Assembly: GCF_029504735.1 (NCBI RefSeq)
Contig: NZ_JAQFIP010000008.1
Span: 62,001-126,000 of the forward strand
Length of the DNA: 64,000 nucleotides
Reading direction: 5' to 3'
Origin: Ereboglobus sp. PH5-10
GTDB taxonomy: Bacteria > Verrucomicrobiota > Verrucomicrobiia > Opitutales > Opitutaceae
Under the pieces are notes generated by a model, which had not been told where the DNA came from, ran no database searches, and was given only the letters and a program-made list of their open reading frames with translations. Shown one piece after another: positions 36,178-44,211 of this stretch. The position numbers were made by a program, and so were the translations under genes. Each line of letters begins with the position of its first letter. Position 1 is the first letter of the stretch.

Positions 36178-37893
36178 TTATATTAGAATCATTTTTAATT
36201 TTTCTGTAAGTAAAATTTTTCGTTCATTTATAAATTGATCGAAATTAGCCAAATTCAAATCAACGTCTGGGATGAGATGACTTGCAAGAAAGACATTTCT
36301 GTCTTTTTCTAAAGTTTCAGTTTTCACCCAATCAACCAATAAGGCGTCCTGTTTCGACATGTTTTCATTAGCATCTAACATTTGCAGGTTCATTAAAGAA
36401 TTGAACACATGCCAAGGATATTTGCTTTTATCCTCTTCTGATAAATTTTCATACATTGAAGCAGGATGAAGATGGTCCTTGTGAAAATTATTGTTTTTAT
36501 AATCGAGATTCGGATAAAGCAATGCTAGCAATGAAAAAGCGTATGCGTCATCTTTCTGCGTCAAAAGAATGTTATCAATAAACTCATCTGTAATTCCGAG
36601 ATCCTTACTGAACTGATCTTGAATTTTATCAACAGGAAATGACGACACCGCAGGCAGGATTTTTTCTTTGGAAATGTCACTAGTGAAGGCTTTTCTGATT
36701 TGGCTCAAAATTGAATCTGAATGGCCGCCGAAAATTCTCTTAACTAAAGCCACATGCATCCATTTTTTTATAATTTCTCTATCAATTTTATGTTTTTGAA
36801 TGGAGGTGAAATTTTTAAATATTTTACGATGATATAAATAATAAATAACGGGCAGTAATGCATTTTTTGAAGTAAGCGTCTTGTCCGTAAACCCGAAAGA
36901 CTTCACTAGATCAAACACTGACAATATGGCGTCTCGAATATTATCCCAGTGTTGCTCAAAATCTTTTGCATTTTCTTTAGAGAAGTTAGTAACCTTGAAT
37001 TTAATATCTTTGCTATAGAGATATAAATATGCCTTCAGAATAAAATCTCTTGATGTAGAATAACCTTTATCTCTTATATTATCAACTAATGAGTTTATTT
37101 CGCACCGGGCATCCTTTTTTTCCCAATTGGCGACAGCAATTGACATAATCAAGTCTGAAAAATCGAGTGGAAGTCCTCCGCTGTTAATGCGTATAAATAT
37201 GTTTAGCGCTTTATCTAAATCCTGAGTTTTTTCTAGAAAGAAATTAATTATTTGTTTAGAATGAATAACATTCTTTAATGTCGATAGTGATCGATAAGAA
37301 AATTCATTATTTTTATACCCATTCGTGTCTAAAAATTTGTTAAATTCAAAATCATCTGCTAAAGAAAATATATCGGAAACCTTGAACCATTTTGAAGGAT
37401 CAGAGAATTCTTTTTTTGTTAGAAATTTAAATTCATGAATGCGGCCATCCTCTTCGCCAGAGATCGGTTCTTTTATGTTTAAATAAAGATGTCTTGTAGG
37501 ATAGACGCGTTCAGTGTTCTCTTCCCACAAACGAGGTCTCCTATAGGCGTAACTGCCCCTTAGGCCTATATACAGTGATGTTAATCTTTGCTGCCCATCA
37601 AGCACAGCGGTGAAATCATTATGTCCTTTCGTTGGAAATTCTTCATTATGTGTTTTGTAGGTTTCTTTGTAGTCCCTCAAAAATTGATAAAATCTGTATT
37701 TTTTCTTAGTTTCCCCCTCTACTCTCCAAAAAAGAAATGAGCTAATGGGATAGTCTCTCATTATCGAATCAAACAACCATTCAATTTTACTATGCTTCCA
37801 TTCAAACTCGCGTTGAATTGATGGCAATAAGTAGTGATTGCTCTCTATGTTTTTGATGGCTTCTGCAATCGTGATCGGAGTTTGAAATGACAT
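36178..37893 (-). CDS. DUF262/DUF1524 protein (GmrSD-like)
   Basis: The 571-residue protein starts with a DUF262 domain: LPSIQREFEWKHSKIEWLF (23-41) and VLDGQQRLTSL (97-107), a ParB-like NTP-binding site. Near its C-terminus HKDHLHP (471-477) followed by FNSLMNLQMLDANENM fits DUF1524, an HNH-type nuclease. This is the GmrSD arrangement; type IV GmrSD enzymes use DUF262 as an NTPase and DUF1524 to cut modified phage DNA. Several related DUF262 proteins belong to defence islands. Base composition is strongly AT-rich compared with the rest of the window. It is transcribed toward the Fic gene, with a 183-base gap. A role in phage defence is inference from the family. Confidence 0.82.
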   Translation of the reverse strand: MSFQTPITIAEAIKNIESNHYLLPSIQREFEWKHSKIEWLFDSIMRDYPISSFLFWRVEGETKKKYRFYQFLRDYKETYKTHNEEFPTKGHNDFTAVLDGQQRLTSLYIGLRGSYAYRRPRLWEENTERVYPTRHLYLNIKEPISGEEDGRIHEFKFLTKKEFSDPSKWFKVSDIFSLADDFEFNKFLDTNGYKNNEFSYRSLSTLKNVIHSKQIINFFLEKTQDLDKALNIFIRINSGGLPLDFSDLIMSIAVANWEKKDARCEINSLVDNIRDKGYSTSRDFILKAYLYLYSKDIKFKVTNFSKENAKDFEQHWDNIRDAILSVFDLVKSFGFTDKTLTSKNALLPVIYYLYHRKIFKNFTSIQKHKIDREIIKKWMHVALVKRIFGGHSDSILSQIRKAFTSDISKEKILPAVSSFPVDKIQDQFSKDLGITDEFIDNILLTQKDDAYAFSLLALLYPNLDYKNNNFHKDHLHPASMYENLSEEDKSKYPWHVFNSLMNLQMLDANENMSKQDALLVDWVKTETLEKDRNVFLASHLIPDVDLNLANFDQFINERKILLTEKLKMILI

Positions 37894-37942
37894 TTTATGA
37901 ATTCTCTTTTTTGTTAAATGTTATATTATTTTTTTGAGTGTC

Positions 37943-39853
37943 TTAATATATTTTCCTAGTTAGCGTTTTGAGTGTCACTTCGGTTTTTGCGCGTTCGAGA
38001 TATTGCGCGAAGGGTTGCACACCTTCGTCGCCGGCGGCGCGGGTGCGCACGCTGACGGACTTGGCCTCGGCTTCCTTCGCGCCGAGCACGAGCACGTGCG
38101 GGACTTTTTCGAGTTCGGCGCGGCGGATTTTTGCGCCGAGTTTGTCGCTGTGCTCGTCCATCGTCGCGCGGAGGCCGGCGGCGCGCAGTTGCGCGAGCAG
38201 GTCGCGTCCGTAGTCGAGCACCTTGTCGCTGATCGGCACGAGGCGGATTTGCTCGGGCGCGAGCCAGAGCGGGAAGTCGCCCGCGAAGTGCTCGATGAGC
38301 ACGCCGCAGAAACGTTCCATCGAGCCGAAGGGCGCGCGGTGAATCATCACGGGGCGGTGCGGCTGGTTGTCGGGGCCGATGTAGGAGAGGTCGAAGCGGA
38401 TGGGCAGGTTGTAGTCCACTTGCACGGTGCCGAGCTGCCATTCGCGGCCGATCACGTCCTTGATGACGAAGTCGATTTTCGGCCCGTAGAACGCGGCCTC
38501 GCCGGGTTCCTCGGTGAAGGGCACGCCGAGCGTCTTGGCGGCGTTGCGGCAGGCGGCCTCGGCCTTGTCCCAGTTGGCGGCGTCGCCGGTGTATTTGTTG
38601 GAGTCGGGATCGCGGAGGCCGACGCGCACGCGGTAGTCGGACATGCCGAGCGTGGAGAGAACGATTTTCACGAGCGAGAGGCAGCCGAGCACTTCGTCGG
38701 CGACTTGTTCCTCGGTGCAGAAAAGGTGCGCGTCGTCCTGCGTGAATCCGCGCACGCGTGTCATGCCGTTGAGCTCGCCGGACTGCTCCCAGCGGTAAAC
38801 GGTGCCGAACTCGGCGAGGCGCACGGGGAGGTCGCGGTAGGAGTGCGGCTGCGAGGCGAAGATTTTTATGTGATGCGGGCAGTTCATCGGCTTGAGCATG
38901 AAGCCGTCGAGCAGGCGGTCGGCGTCCATGACGCGGTCGGGCGTGATCATGTTGGAGCCGGTGCGCTCGTTCATTTGCGCGGCGAATTGCGAGGTGACGG
39001 CTTCGAGGCGCGCGGTCATTTCGGCGCACGAGCAGCCTTCGCCGGCGATGCGCGCGAGCTGGTCGGGCTCGGCAAACGCGGGGAATTGCGACTCCTTGTA
39101 GTAGGGGAAATGGCCGGAGGTTTTGTAGAGCGCGAGCTTGCCGATGTGCGGCGTGAAGACTTGGAAGTAGCCTTGTTTGCGAAGCTCCTCGCTGATGAAG
39201 GTCTGCAATTCCTGGCGGATGATCGAGCCGTGCGGAGTCCAGAGGATGAGACCCTGGCCAACATCCTCGTCGATGTGGAAGAGCTTGAGGTCGCGGCCGA
39301 GTTTGCGGTGGTCGCGGAGCTTGGCCTGCTCGAGGCGCTCGAGGTATTGCGCGAGCTCGTCCTTTGTGGGGAACGCGGTGCCGTAGATGCGCTGGAGCTG
39401 CTTGTTCTTTTCGTCGCCGCGGTGATACGCGCCGGCGATGGAGAGGAGTTTGAACGCCTTGACTTGTTTTGTGTAGCGCACGTGCGTGCCGGCGCACAGG
39501 TCGATGAACTCGCCGTTTTGGTAGAACGAGATTTTTTCGTCGTCGGGGATGTCGTCGAGGCGGCCGAGCTTGTAGCGTTCCTGGCCGATTTTCTTGATGA
39601 TTTCCCTGGCCTCGTCGCGCGAGACTTCCTTGCGGGTGAACGCTTGGTTTTCGTCGATGACCTTTTTCATTTCGGCCTCGATTTTGGCGAGGTCGTCCAT
39701 GGTGAATTTGTGATCGAGGTCGAAGTCGTAGTAGAAGCCGGTGTCCGTCGGCGGCCCGATGTCGAGTTTGGCCTCGGGAAAAACGCGGAGGACCGCGGTC
39801 GCGAGGATGTGCGAGCAGGAGTGACGGATTTCTTCGAGCGGAGTCATGGACAT
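37943..39853 (-). CDS. thrS: Threonyl-tRNA synthetase lacking the TGS domain
   Basis: The protein (636 residues) covers the editing domain (EIRHSCSHILATAVLRVFPEA, then the zinc/editing HxxxH and YYDFD), the class II core and the anticodon-binding domain. Motif 2 is YRWEQSGELNGMTRVRGFTQ, the zinc cysteine is in KPMNCPHH, and the motif-3 region is MIHRAPFGSMERFCG. It starts directly at the editing domain, so the roughly 60-residue TGS domain found in E. coli ThrS is absent. The length is made up by an insert of about 55 residues between FPYYKESQFP and DGFMLKPMNC containing GCSCAEM. An upstream AT-rich island and a downstream unknown gene flank it. Confidence 0.93.
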   Translation of the reverse strand: MSMTPLEEIRHSCSHILATAVLRVFPEAKLDIGPPTDTGFYYDFDLDHKFTMDDLAKIEAEMKKVIDENQAFTRKEVSRDEAREIIKKIGQERYKLGRLDDIPDDEKISFYQNGEFIDLCAGTHVRYTKQVKAFKLLSIAGAYHRGDEKNKQLQRIYGTAFPTKDELAQYLERLEQAKLRDHRKLGRDLKLFHIDEDVGQGLILWTPHGSIIRQELQTFISEELRKQGYFQVFTPHIGKLALYKTSGHFPYYKESQFPAFAEPDQLARIAGEGCSCAEMTARLEAVTSQFAAQMNERTGSNMITPDRVMDADRLLDGFMLKPMNCPHHIKIFASQPHSYRDLPVRLAEFGTVYRWEQSGELNGMTRVRGFTQDDAHLFCTEEQVADEVLGCLSLVKIVLSTLGMSDYRVRVGLRDPDSNKYTGDAANWDKAEAACRNAAKTLGVPFTEEPGEAAFYGPKIDFVIKDVIGREWQLGTVQVDYNLPIRFDLSYIGPDNQPHRPVMIHRAPFGSMERFCGVLIEHFAGDFPLWLAPEQIRLVPISDKVLDYGRDLLAQLRAAGLRATMDEHSDKLGAKIRRAELEKVPHVLVLGAKEAEAKSVSVRTRAAGDEGVQPFAQYLERAKTEVTLKTLTRKIY

Positions 39854-39867
39854 GATGTTTGGAAAAA

Positions 39868-39899
39868 GACTGAAAGACTGAAGGACGGAAAGGCTGAAG
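39868..39899. repeat. Degenerate octanucleotide repeat upstream of thrS
   Basis: Four 8-base units in phase (GACTGAAA, GACTGAAG, GACGGAAA, GGCTGAAG) form a tandem array in the thrS leader. Its complement reads TTCAG(T/C)C-type octamers, the same unit as the perfect array at 2062-2093. Confidence 0.75.
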
Positions 39900-39972
39900 G
39901 AAAGAAAGTTTGCGGGCCGTTGGCTATGAAAAATCCTCGGCCACGGTGGATGTCCCCATCAAAGATAAACTC

Positions 39973-41328
39973 TCACGATTCCGGGAGATCGGGCAGCGAT
40001 GGATTCGGCCAATCAAGAAAGTCCGGCAAATCGTATTTATTTTGTCTAATCGCTTCCCGAAGCGCTAAGTCGGAGTCATCGCCCCAGCTTTTGTCGACAG
40101 CGCCCTTCCACAATCGGATGCATTTATCGTTTGGGCAGTTTTTGGACGCTTGCCGGATTATGGATGCCTGTTTCTTTGTAAGGACATGCGACCCGAACCA
40201 GTGTCCGTATGCCGCATAATGGAACCTCCAGTAATTTGCCAAATAGACATTCCATGCCTCGGCGTTGCGGCTGTCTTTTTTGAGGACGTCGAGAAGCAGC
40301 GCCTCGCCTTCTCGCACAAAGGAAATCTGTGAATCTTCGTCCCGATAGCCCGCAGTTGCCAATATCATTACCAAAGACCTTCGTTCCCTGGTCCATTCGG
40401 AACTGCTTTGCTGATATACGTCAGTATCCGCAGCTTTCACGTAATGCTTGGTGAATATCCGCCTGTCTTTTTTGGAACCGATGGATGCGACGATGTTTTC
40501 GTATTCCTCATTCGAAAAACGCTCTGGCAGAAAGCCGCTGTTTGATTTGGCATAACCGAGCACAAGCAGGCACTTCGCCAATCTAACAGCAGTTGTCGCG
40601 GATTCCGGATGATGTTTCAACTCATTCCGCAATCGTGTAATTTCACTCATCAAACGAGGATGCACATAAGTTATATCAATATCGAATTCATTGCCCGCGG
40701 GCTTGAAATTCTCAAAGACCCATGTAACACGCGAGCCCTCGACTTTGCCGTTCGCCGGCTTCACTTCTATAATTTGATCGCGGGCGATATCCGTGGGAAA
40801 AGTAATTGTGACGGTTTCCTTGCCTATCGCGTCAACCCAGTTGCGCCCCGTTTCAATGCAATATCTCAAGCGCTCACGAAACGGCGCGGCATATACCTCC
40901 GATGCCTGCATCGTGGTGCTGACCTCAACGGTTGTTTTTCCCGGAACGAAAGAATGTTTACACTGATACCATATCCAGTTGGTTCGATGAACCCGGCCCG
41001 GCGTGCCGCTAACAGGACCATCGACGGGTGTGCGCACACCATCGAACGCTATGGTTAATTTTTCAAGAATATGCGCTCGATTGTATTCGTCGGACGGCAT
41101 GGGAAACCCCAGCTGCACATCTTGATTTGTGTCGGACACATTATGCATCACAAACTTAGCGCGAAGCACGCAAGGCGTTCCCCATATAATTTCCACATCA
41201 GCGGACTCCATTTTTATAGTGCTCACGCTTACAGGGACAATGCCACCGCCGTGATATTCCATCGGCGCGATGTCGGCCCATAGCAAAACGCCAAATAAAC
41301 TGAAGAAAGCAGTGCAAAACCATTTCAT
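39973..41328 (-). CDS. Secreted protein of unknown function (DUF4424-like N-terminus)
   Basis: The 451-residue protein has a signal peptide (MKWFCTAFFSLFGVLLWADI). The N-terminal 220 residues are beta-rich with GGGIVPVSVSTIKMESADVE, LGFPMPSDEYN and WYQCKHSFVPG, resembling the DUF4424 fold (similarity seen by eye only). Residues 220-440 look helical with possible TPR-like pairs (LRNELKHHPESATTAVRLAK, LKKDSRNAEAWNVYLANYWR). Its composition is less GC-rich than neighbours. It stands alone between thrS and rimO with gaps of about 115 bases. A periplasmic or outer-membrane location is likely. Confidence 0.6.
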   Translation of the reverse strand: MKWFCTAFFSLFGVLLWADIAPMEYHGGGIVPVSVSTIKMESADVEIIWGTPCVLRAKFVMHNVSDTNQDVQLGFPMPSDEYNRAHILEKLTIAFDGVRTPVDGPVSGTPGRVHRTNWIWYQCKHSFVPGKTTVEVSTTMQASEVYAAPFRERLRYCIETGRNWVDAIGKETVTITFPTDIARDQIIEVKPANGKVEGSRVTWVFENFKPAGNEFDIDITYVHPRLMSEITRLRNELKHHPESATTAVRLAKCLLVLGYAKSNSGFLPERFSNEEYENIVASIGSKKDRRIFTKHYVKAADTDVYQQSSSEWTRERRSLVMILATAGYRDEDSQISFVREGEALLLDVLKKDSRNAEAWNVYLANYWRFHYAAYGHWFGSHVLTKKQASIIRQASKNCPNDKCIRLWKGAVDKSWGDDSDLALREAIRQNKYDLPDFLDWPNPSLPDLPES

Positions 41329-41443
41329 AACTTAGAGGTAATATTCGTAATAATGCGCATGCTTCCTGAGTATGACTATAAAAAAACGTCTCAAGTAACG
41401 TGGGTTAACACAGGGGCGACCTTAATCGCGCCGCCCTCGCGCG

Positions 41444-42856
41444 TCACTGCGCCTGCTTTGCAGTCTTGAACTTCGCCGGCTTTTCGCCGGGCGGGAGCGC
41501 GAGCAGGTCGTAGTCGTGGTAGCCGGTGATTTTTACCTCGGCGAATTCACCGACGGGCAGGGTCTTCGGCACATACACACGGCCGTCGATGTCGGGCGCG
41601 TCGGCTTCGCCGCGGGCGACGCCGGGCTCCTCAACCAGAACGCGCAGGGTGCGTCCGACAAACGCGCGGCTCACCTCCGACGCGATTTCCTTTTGCAGCG
41701 CCATCGTGCGATGCCAGCGAGCCTCCTTTTGTTTCGCGGTGATTTGTCCCTTCATTTTCGCGGAGCGCGTGCCCTCCTCCTGCGAATAACGGAAAACGCC
41801 CAGCCGCTCGAATTTCGTTTCGCTGATAAACTCGCATAGTTCATCGACGTCGGCTGCGGTTTCGCCGGGGAAGCCGACGATGAACGCCGTGCGCAACGCG
41901 ATGCCGGGCACGCCCGCGCGGATGCGCCGCACCAAATCGCGAATGTAGGCGGAGTTGGTTTCGCGCTGCATCGCGCCGAGCATGTGGTCGCTGATGTGCT
42001 GCAGCGGCATGTCGATGTAACGCGCGACCTTGTCACATTCGGCGATGGTGCGAATCAACTCGTCGCTCCAATGCGCCGGATGCGTGTAGAGGAGGCGTAT
42101 CCAAAAGTCGCCCGGGATCGCCTGCAGCTCGCGGATGAGCGTGGTCAGCGCGGAGCCGCGCGCCGAATCGACGGGCGTGCGCGGATTGGGGCGCTGCGCC
42201 CAGGTGTCCATGCCGAAAAACGTCGTGTCCTGCGAAATCAGGTTGATCTCGCGCACGCCCTCGGCGACGAGCCGGCGCGCCTCGGCAACCACGCTTTCGA
42301 CGGTGCGCGAGCGGTGGCGTCCGCGAATCCGCGGGATGACGCAAAACGTGCACGGATGATTGCAGCCCTCGGCGATTTTCACGTAGGCGTAGTGGCGCGG
42401 CGTGAGCCGGAAGCGCGGCGTGTCGTAGTCGGGAATGTAACTCGAGCGCGGCGTCACGAAAGTTTCGGAGGCCGCGTTTTTCGCGCGCTCCTTTTCATAA
42501 ATCTCCTCGATGATCGACGCGACCTTGGTGACCTGGTCGAGGCCGAGGTAGGCGTCCACTTCGGGGAGCGCGTCGGGCAGCTCCTTCGCGTAGCGTTGAG
42601 CCATGCAACCGGCGACGATCAGCTTTTGCTCCTTGCGGCGCTTGCGCATGCCGCGGTTTTGATGCGCCTCGAGAATCGTGTTGATCGACTCCTCCTTTGA
42701 TGACTGGAGAAACGAGCAGGTGTTGACGATGACGACATCGGCCTTCGCGGCCTCGGGGATCACATTCATGCCGGCCTTGCGCAGATGCCCGACCATGATC
42801 TCGCTATCGACGAGATTCTTGGCGCAACCGAGGGAAATGAGACTGACGCTGATCAT
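41444..42856 (-). CDS. rimO: Ribosomal protein S12 methylthiotransferase
   Basis: RimO is a radical-SAM enzyme that methylthiolates Asp89 of ribosomal protein S12. The N-terminal cluster cysteines lie in SLGCAKNLVDSE, VNTCSFLQSSKEESI and AGCMAQRY, and the radical-SAM cysteines in EGCNHPCTFCVIP. IRGRHRSR, YIDMPLQHISD and GFPGET complete the pattern, and a C-terminal TRAM domain follows (VEEPGVARGEADAPDIDGRV). SLGCAKNLVDSE separates RimO from MiaB. It is longer than average (470) because of an insert after ISQDTTFFGMD. A terminator and the small basic protein gene lie upstream. Confidence 0.95.
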   Translation of the reverse strand: MISVSLISLGCAKNLVDSEIMVGHLRKAGMNVIPEAAKADVVIVNTCSFLQSSKEESINTILEAHQNRGMRKRRKEQKLIVAGCMAQRYAKELPDALPEVDAYLGLDQVTKVASIIEEIYEKERAKNAASETFVTPRSSYIPDYDTPRFRLTPRHYAYVKIAEGCNHPCTFCVIPRIRGRHRSRTVESVVAEARRLVAEGVREINLISQDTTFFGMDTWAQRPNPRTPVDSARGSALTTLIRELQAIPGDFWIRLLYTHPAHWSDELIRTIAECDKVARYIDMPLQHISDHMLGAMQRETNSAYIRDLVRRIRAGVPGIALRTAFIVGFPGETAADVDELCEFISETKFERLGVFRYSQEEGTRSAKMKGQITAKQKEARWHRTMALQKEIASEVSRAFVGRTLRVLVEEPGVARGEADAPDIDGRVYVPKTLPVGEFAEVKITGYHDYDLLALPPGEKPAKFKTAKQAQ

Positions 42857-42963
42857 GAGAAGAAATCAGCACGAAGGGCGCGGAGCCGGAAACCATTGAT
42901 TAGTTTTTCTCCGGGCTCTCCGTGTTCTCCGTGGTTGGATAAAAATCATTCTACAAAACCAAA

Positions 42964-42986
42964 AACCGCAGCGCGGGGCTGCGGTT
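42964..42986 (-). terminator. Rho-independent terminator of the small basic protein gene
   Basis: A 9-bp perfect stem (AACCGCAGC / GCTGCGGTT) with a 5-base loop is followed on the minus strand by TTTTTGGTTTT. It lies about 40 bases beyond the stop at 43026 and ahead of rimO. Confidence 0.75.
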
Positions 42987-43025
42987 GAAATGCGTTCGGA
43001 AACGAAAACTTCCGTTGGCAAAACC

Positions 43026-43130
43026 TTATTTCTTCGCGGCCTTGGCGGGTTTTTTGGCAGCGATTTTCTTGCGTTTAAGATAGGCGATGCGGCGCTTCTT
43101 CTTGATGGTTTTGTTGTATTGTTTGCCCAT
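43026..43130 (-). CDS. Verrucomicrobial/chlamydial small basic protein
   Basis: The 34-residue product begins MGKQYNKTIKKKRRIAYLKR and ends in a Lys/Ala repeat (KKPAKAAKK), giving about half basic residues. This sequence is known to me as the 'small basic protein' annotated in Verrucomicrobia and Chlamydiae and thought to be ribosome- or nucleic-acid-associated. The start at 43130 was chosen because it begins the conserved MGKQYN block; the longer open frame upstream is not conserved. It is flanked by menA upstream and by its own terminator. Confidence 0.8.
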   Translation of the reverse strand: MGKQYNKTIKKKRRIAYLKRKKIAAKKPAKAAKK

Positions 43131-43191
43131 AAATGTGTGTGTGGTTTTGGTTGGTGAAAGGCGAGAGAGTGACGAAACAGCCCGCCGCGAG

Positions 43192-44100
43192 TCAAGTCCG
43201 CGTTCCCAGCAACAATCCCGCGCTAAAAAGCACCGCGTAAAGCGCGAGCAATTTGCCCGTGTCGCCCAAAAGCGCGATCTGCTCCGGCGGCGTTTTGCCG
43301 GTTCGCAACCGGCGCGCGTGCGTCCATGCCATCGGCGCAAGCGCGAGCGGCAGCAGCGTCCACAACGAGTAACCGCGCGCGCACAACACAACCGGCGCAG
43401 CAAACGCGACCAGCAAACCGCACGCGAATTGCGCGCGTGAAAATCCGCGCCCGAAACGCACCACGAGTGTGCGCTTGCCCGCGCGCGCGTCGGTCTCGGC
43501 GTCGCGATAATTATTCACCACAAGGATGTTCACCGCCAGCGCGCCCACGCCCGCGCCGACTACCCACGCCGCCGCCGTGACCGTGGCCGCCTGCACAAAA
43601 TAAGTCGCGCCCACGGCGACAAAACCGAAGAACACAAAAACAAAAACATCGCCGAGCCCGTTGTAGCCGAGCGGATACGGGCCGCCCGTGTAGGCGATGC
43701 CGCAGATCACGCTCGCCACGCCGATGGCCAGCAGCGGCCATCCGCCGAAGCGCAGCAGCGTCAGCCCGCACCCGAACGCCACACCGAACACAATCCACAT
43801 CGCCGCGCGCATCGTGCGCGGACTCACCCACCCCATCGCGACGGCGCGCCTCGGCCCCACGCGCTCGGCGGTGTCGGCGCCCTTCACGTAATCGTAATAG
43901 TCGTTCGCAAAGTTGGTGCCGATCTGGATGAACAACGCGAACAGCAGGCACGCCAGCGCCGCGGGCCAGTGAAACGCGCCGTCGTGCCATGCGAGCGCCG
44001 ACGCGACCATCACCGGCGCAACCGCCGCCGGCAGCGTGCGCGGACGCGAGGCGAGTATCCAGATTTTCAATACGGAAGGTTTTTCGGCGGCGTTGGACAT
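43192..44100 (-). CDS. menA: 1,4-dihydroxy-2-naphthoate polyprenyltransferase
   Basis: MenA attaches the polyprenyl tail to DHNA in menaquinone synthesis. The protein has eight to nine membrane helices and two aspartate-rich motifs: NFANDYYDYVKGAD and NNYRDAETD. The start at 44100 (MSNAAEKPSVLKIW) gives a normal length of about 302; an ATG at 44157 would add an odd leader. It matches menC and menE at 18-20 kb, though unlinked. The stop precedes the small basic protein gene by 61 bases. Confidence 0.92.
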   Translation of the reverse strand: MSNAAEKPSVLKIWILASRPRTLPAAVAPVMVASALAWHDGAFHWPAALACLLFALFIQIGTNFANDYYDYVKGADTAERVGPRRAVAMGWVSPRTMRAAMWIVFGVAFGCGLTLLRFGGWPLLAIGVASVICGIAYTGGPYPLGYNGLGDVFVFVFFGFVAVGATYFVQAATVTAAAWVVGAGVGALAVNILVVNNYRDAETDARAGKRTLVVRFGRGFSRAQFACGLLVAFAAPVVLCARGYSLWTLLPLALAPMAWTHARRLRTGKTPPEQIALLGDTGKLLALYAVLFSAGLLLGTRT

Positions 44101-44120
44101 TTTTGTTTTCGGCTCAATAG

Positions 44121-44200
44121 CCGCAAAAAGGCGCAAGAGGCGCAAAAAGAAAAACAAACCGGCGGGCTGTTTTATTGCGCTTTTTTGTGCATCTTTGCGG
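44121..44200. repeat. Imperfect palindromic repeat between dsbD-like gene and menA
   Basis: CCGCAAAAAGGCGCAAGAGG at 44121-44140 and a near-complementary block ending TTTGCGG at 44200 form a partial inverted repeat with a 27-base centre. It could form an RNA hairpin but lacks a clean T-run. Confidence 0.5.
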
Positions 44201-44211
44201 TCGTCTATTTT

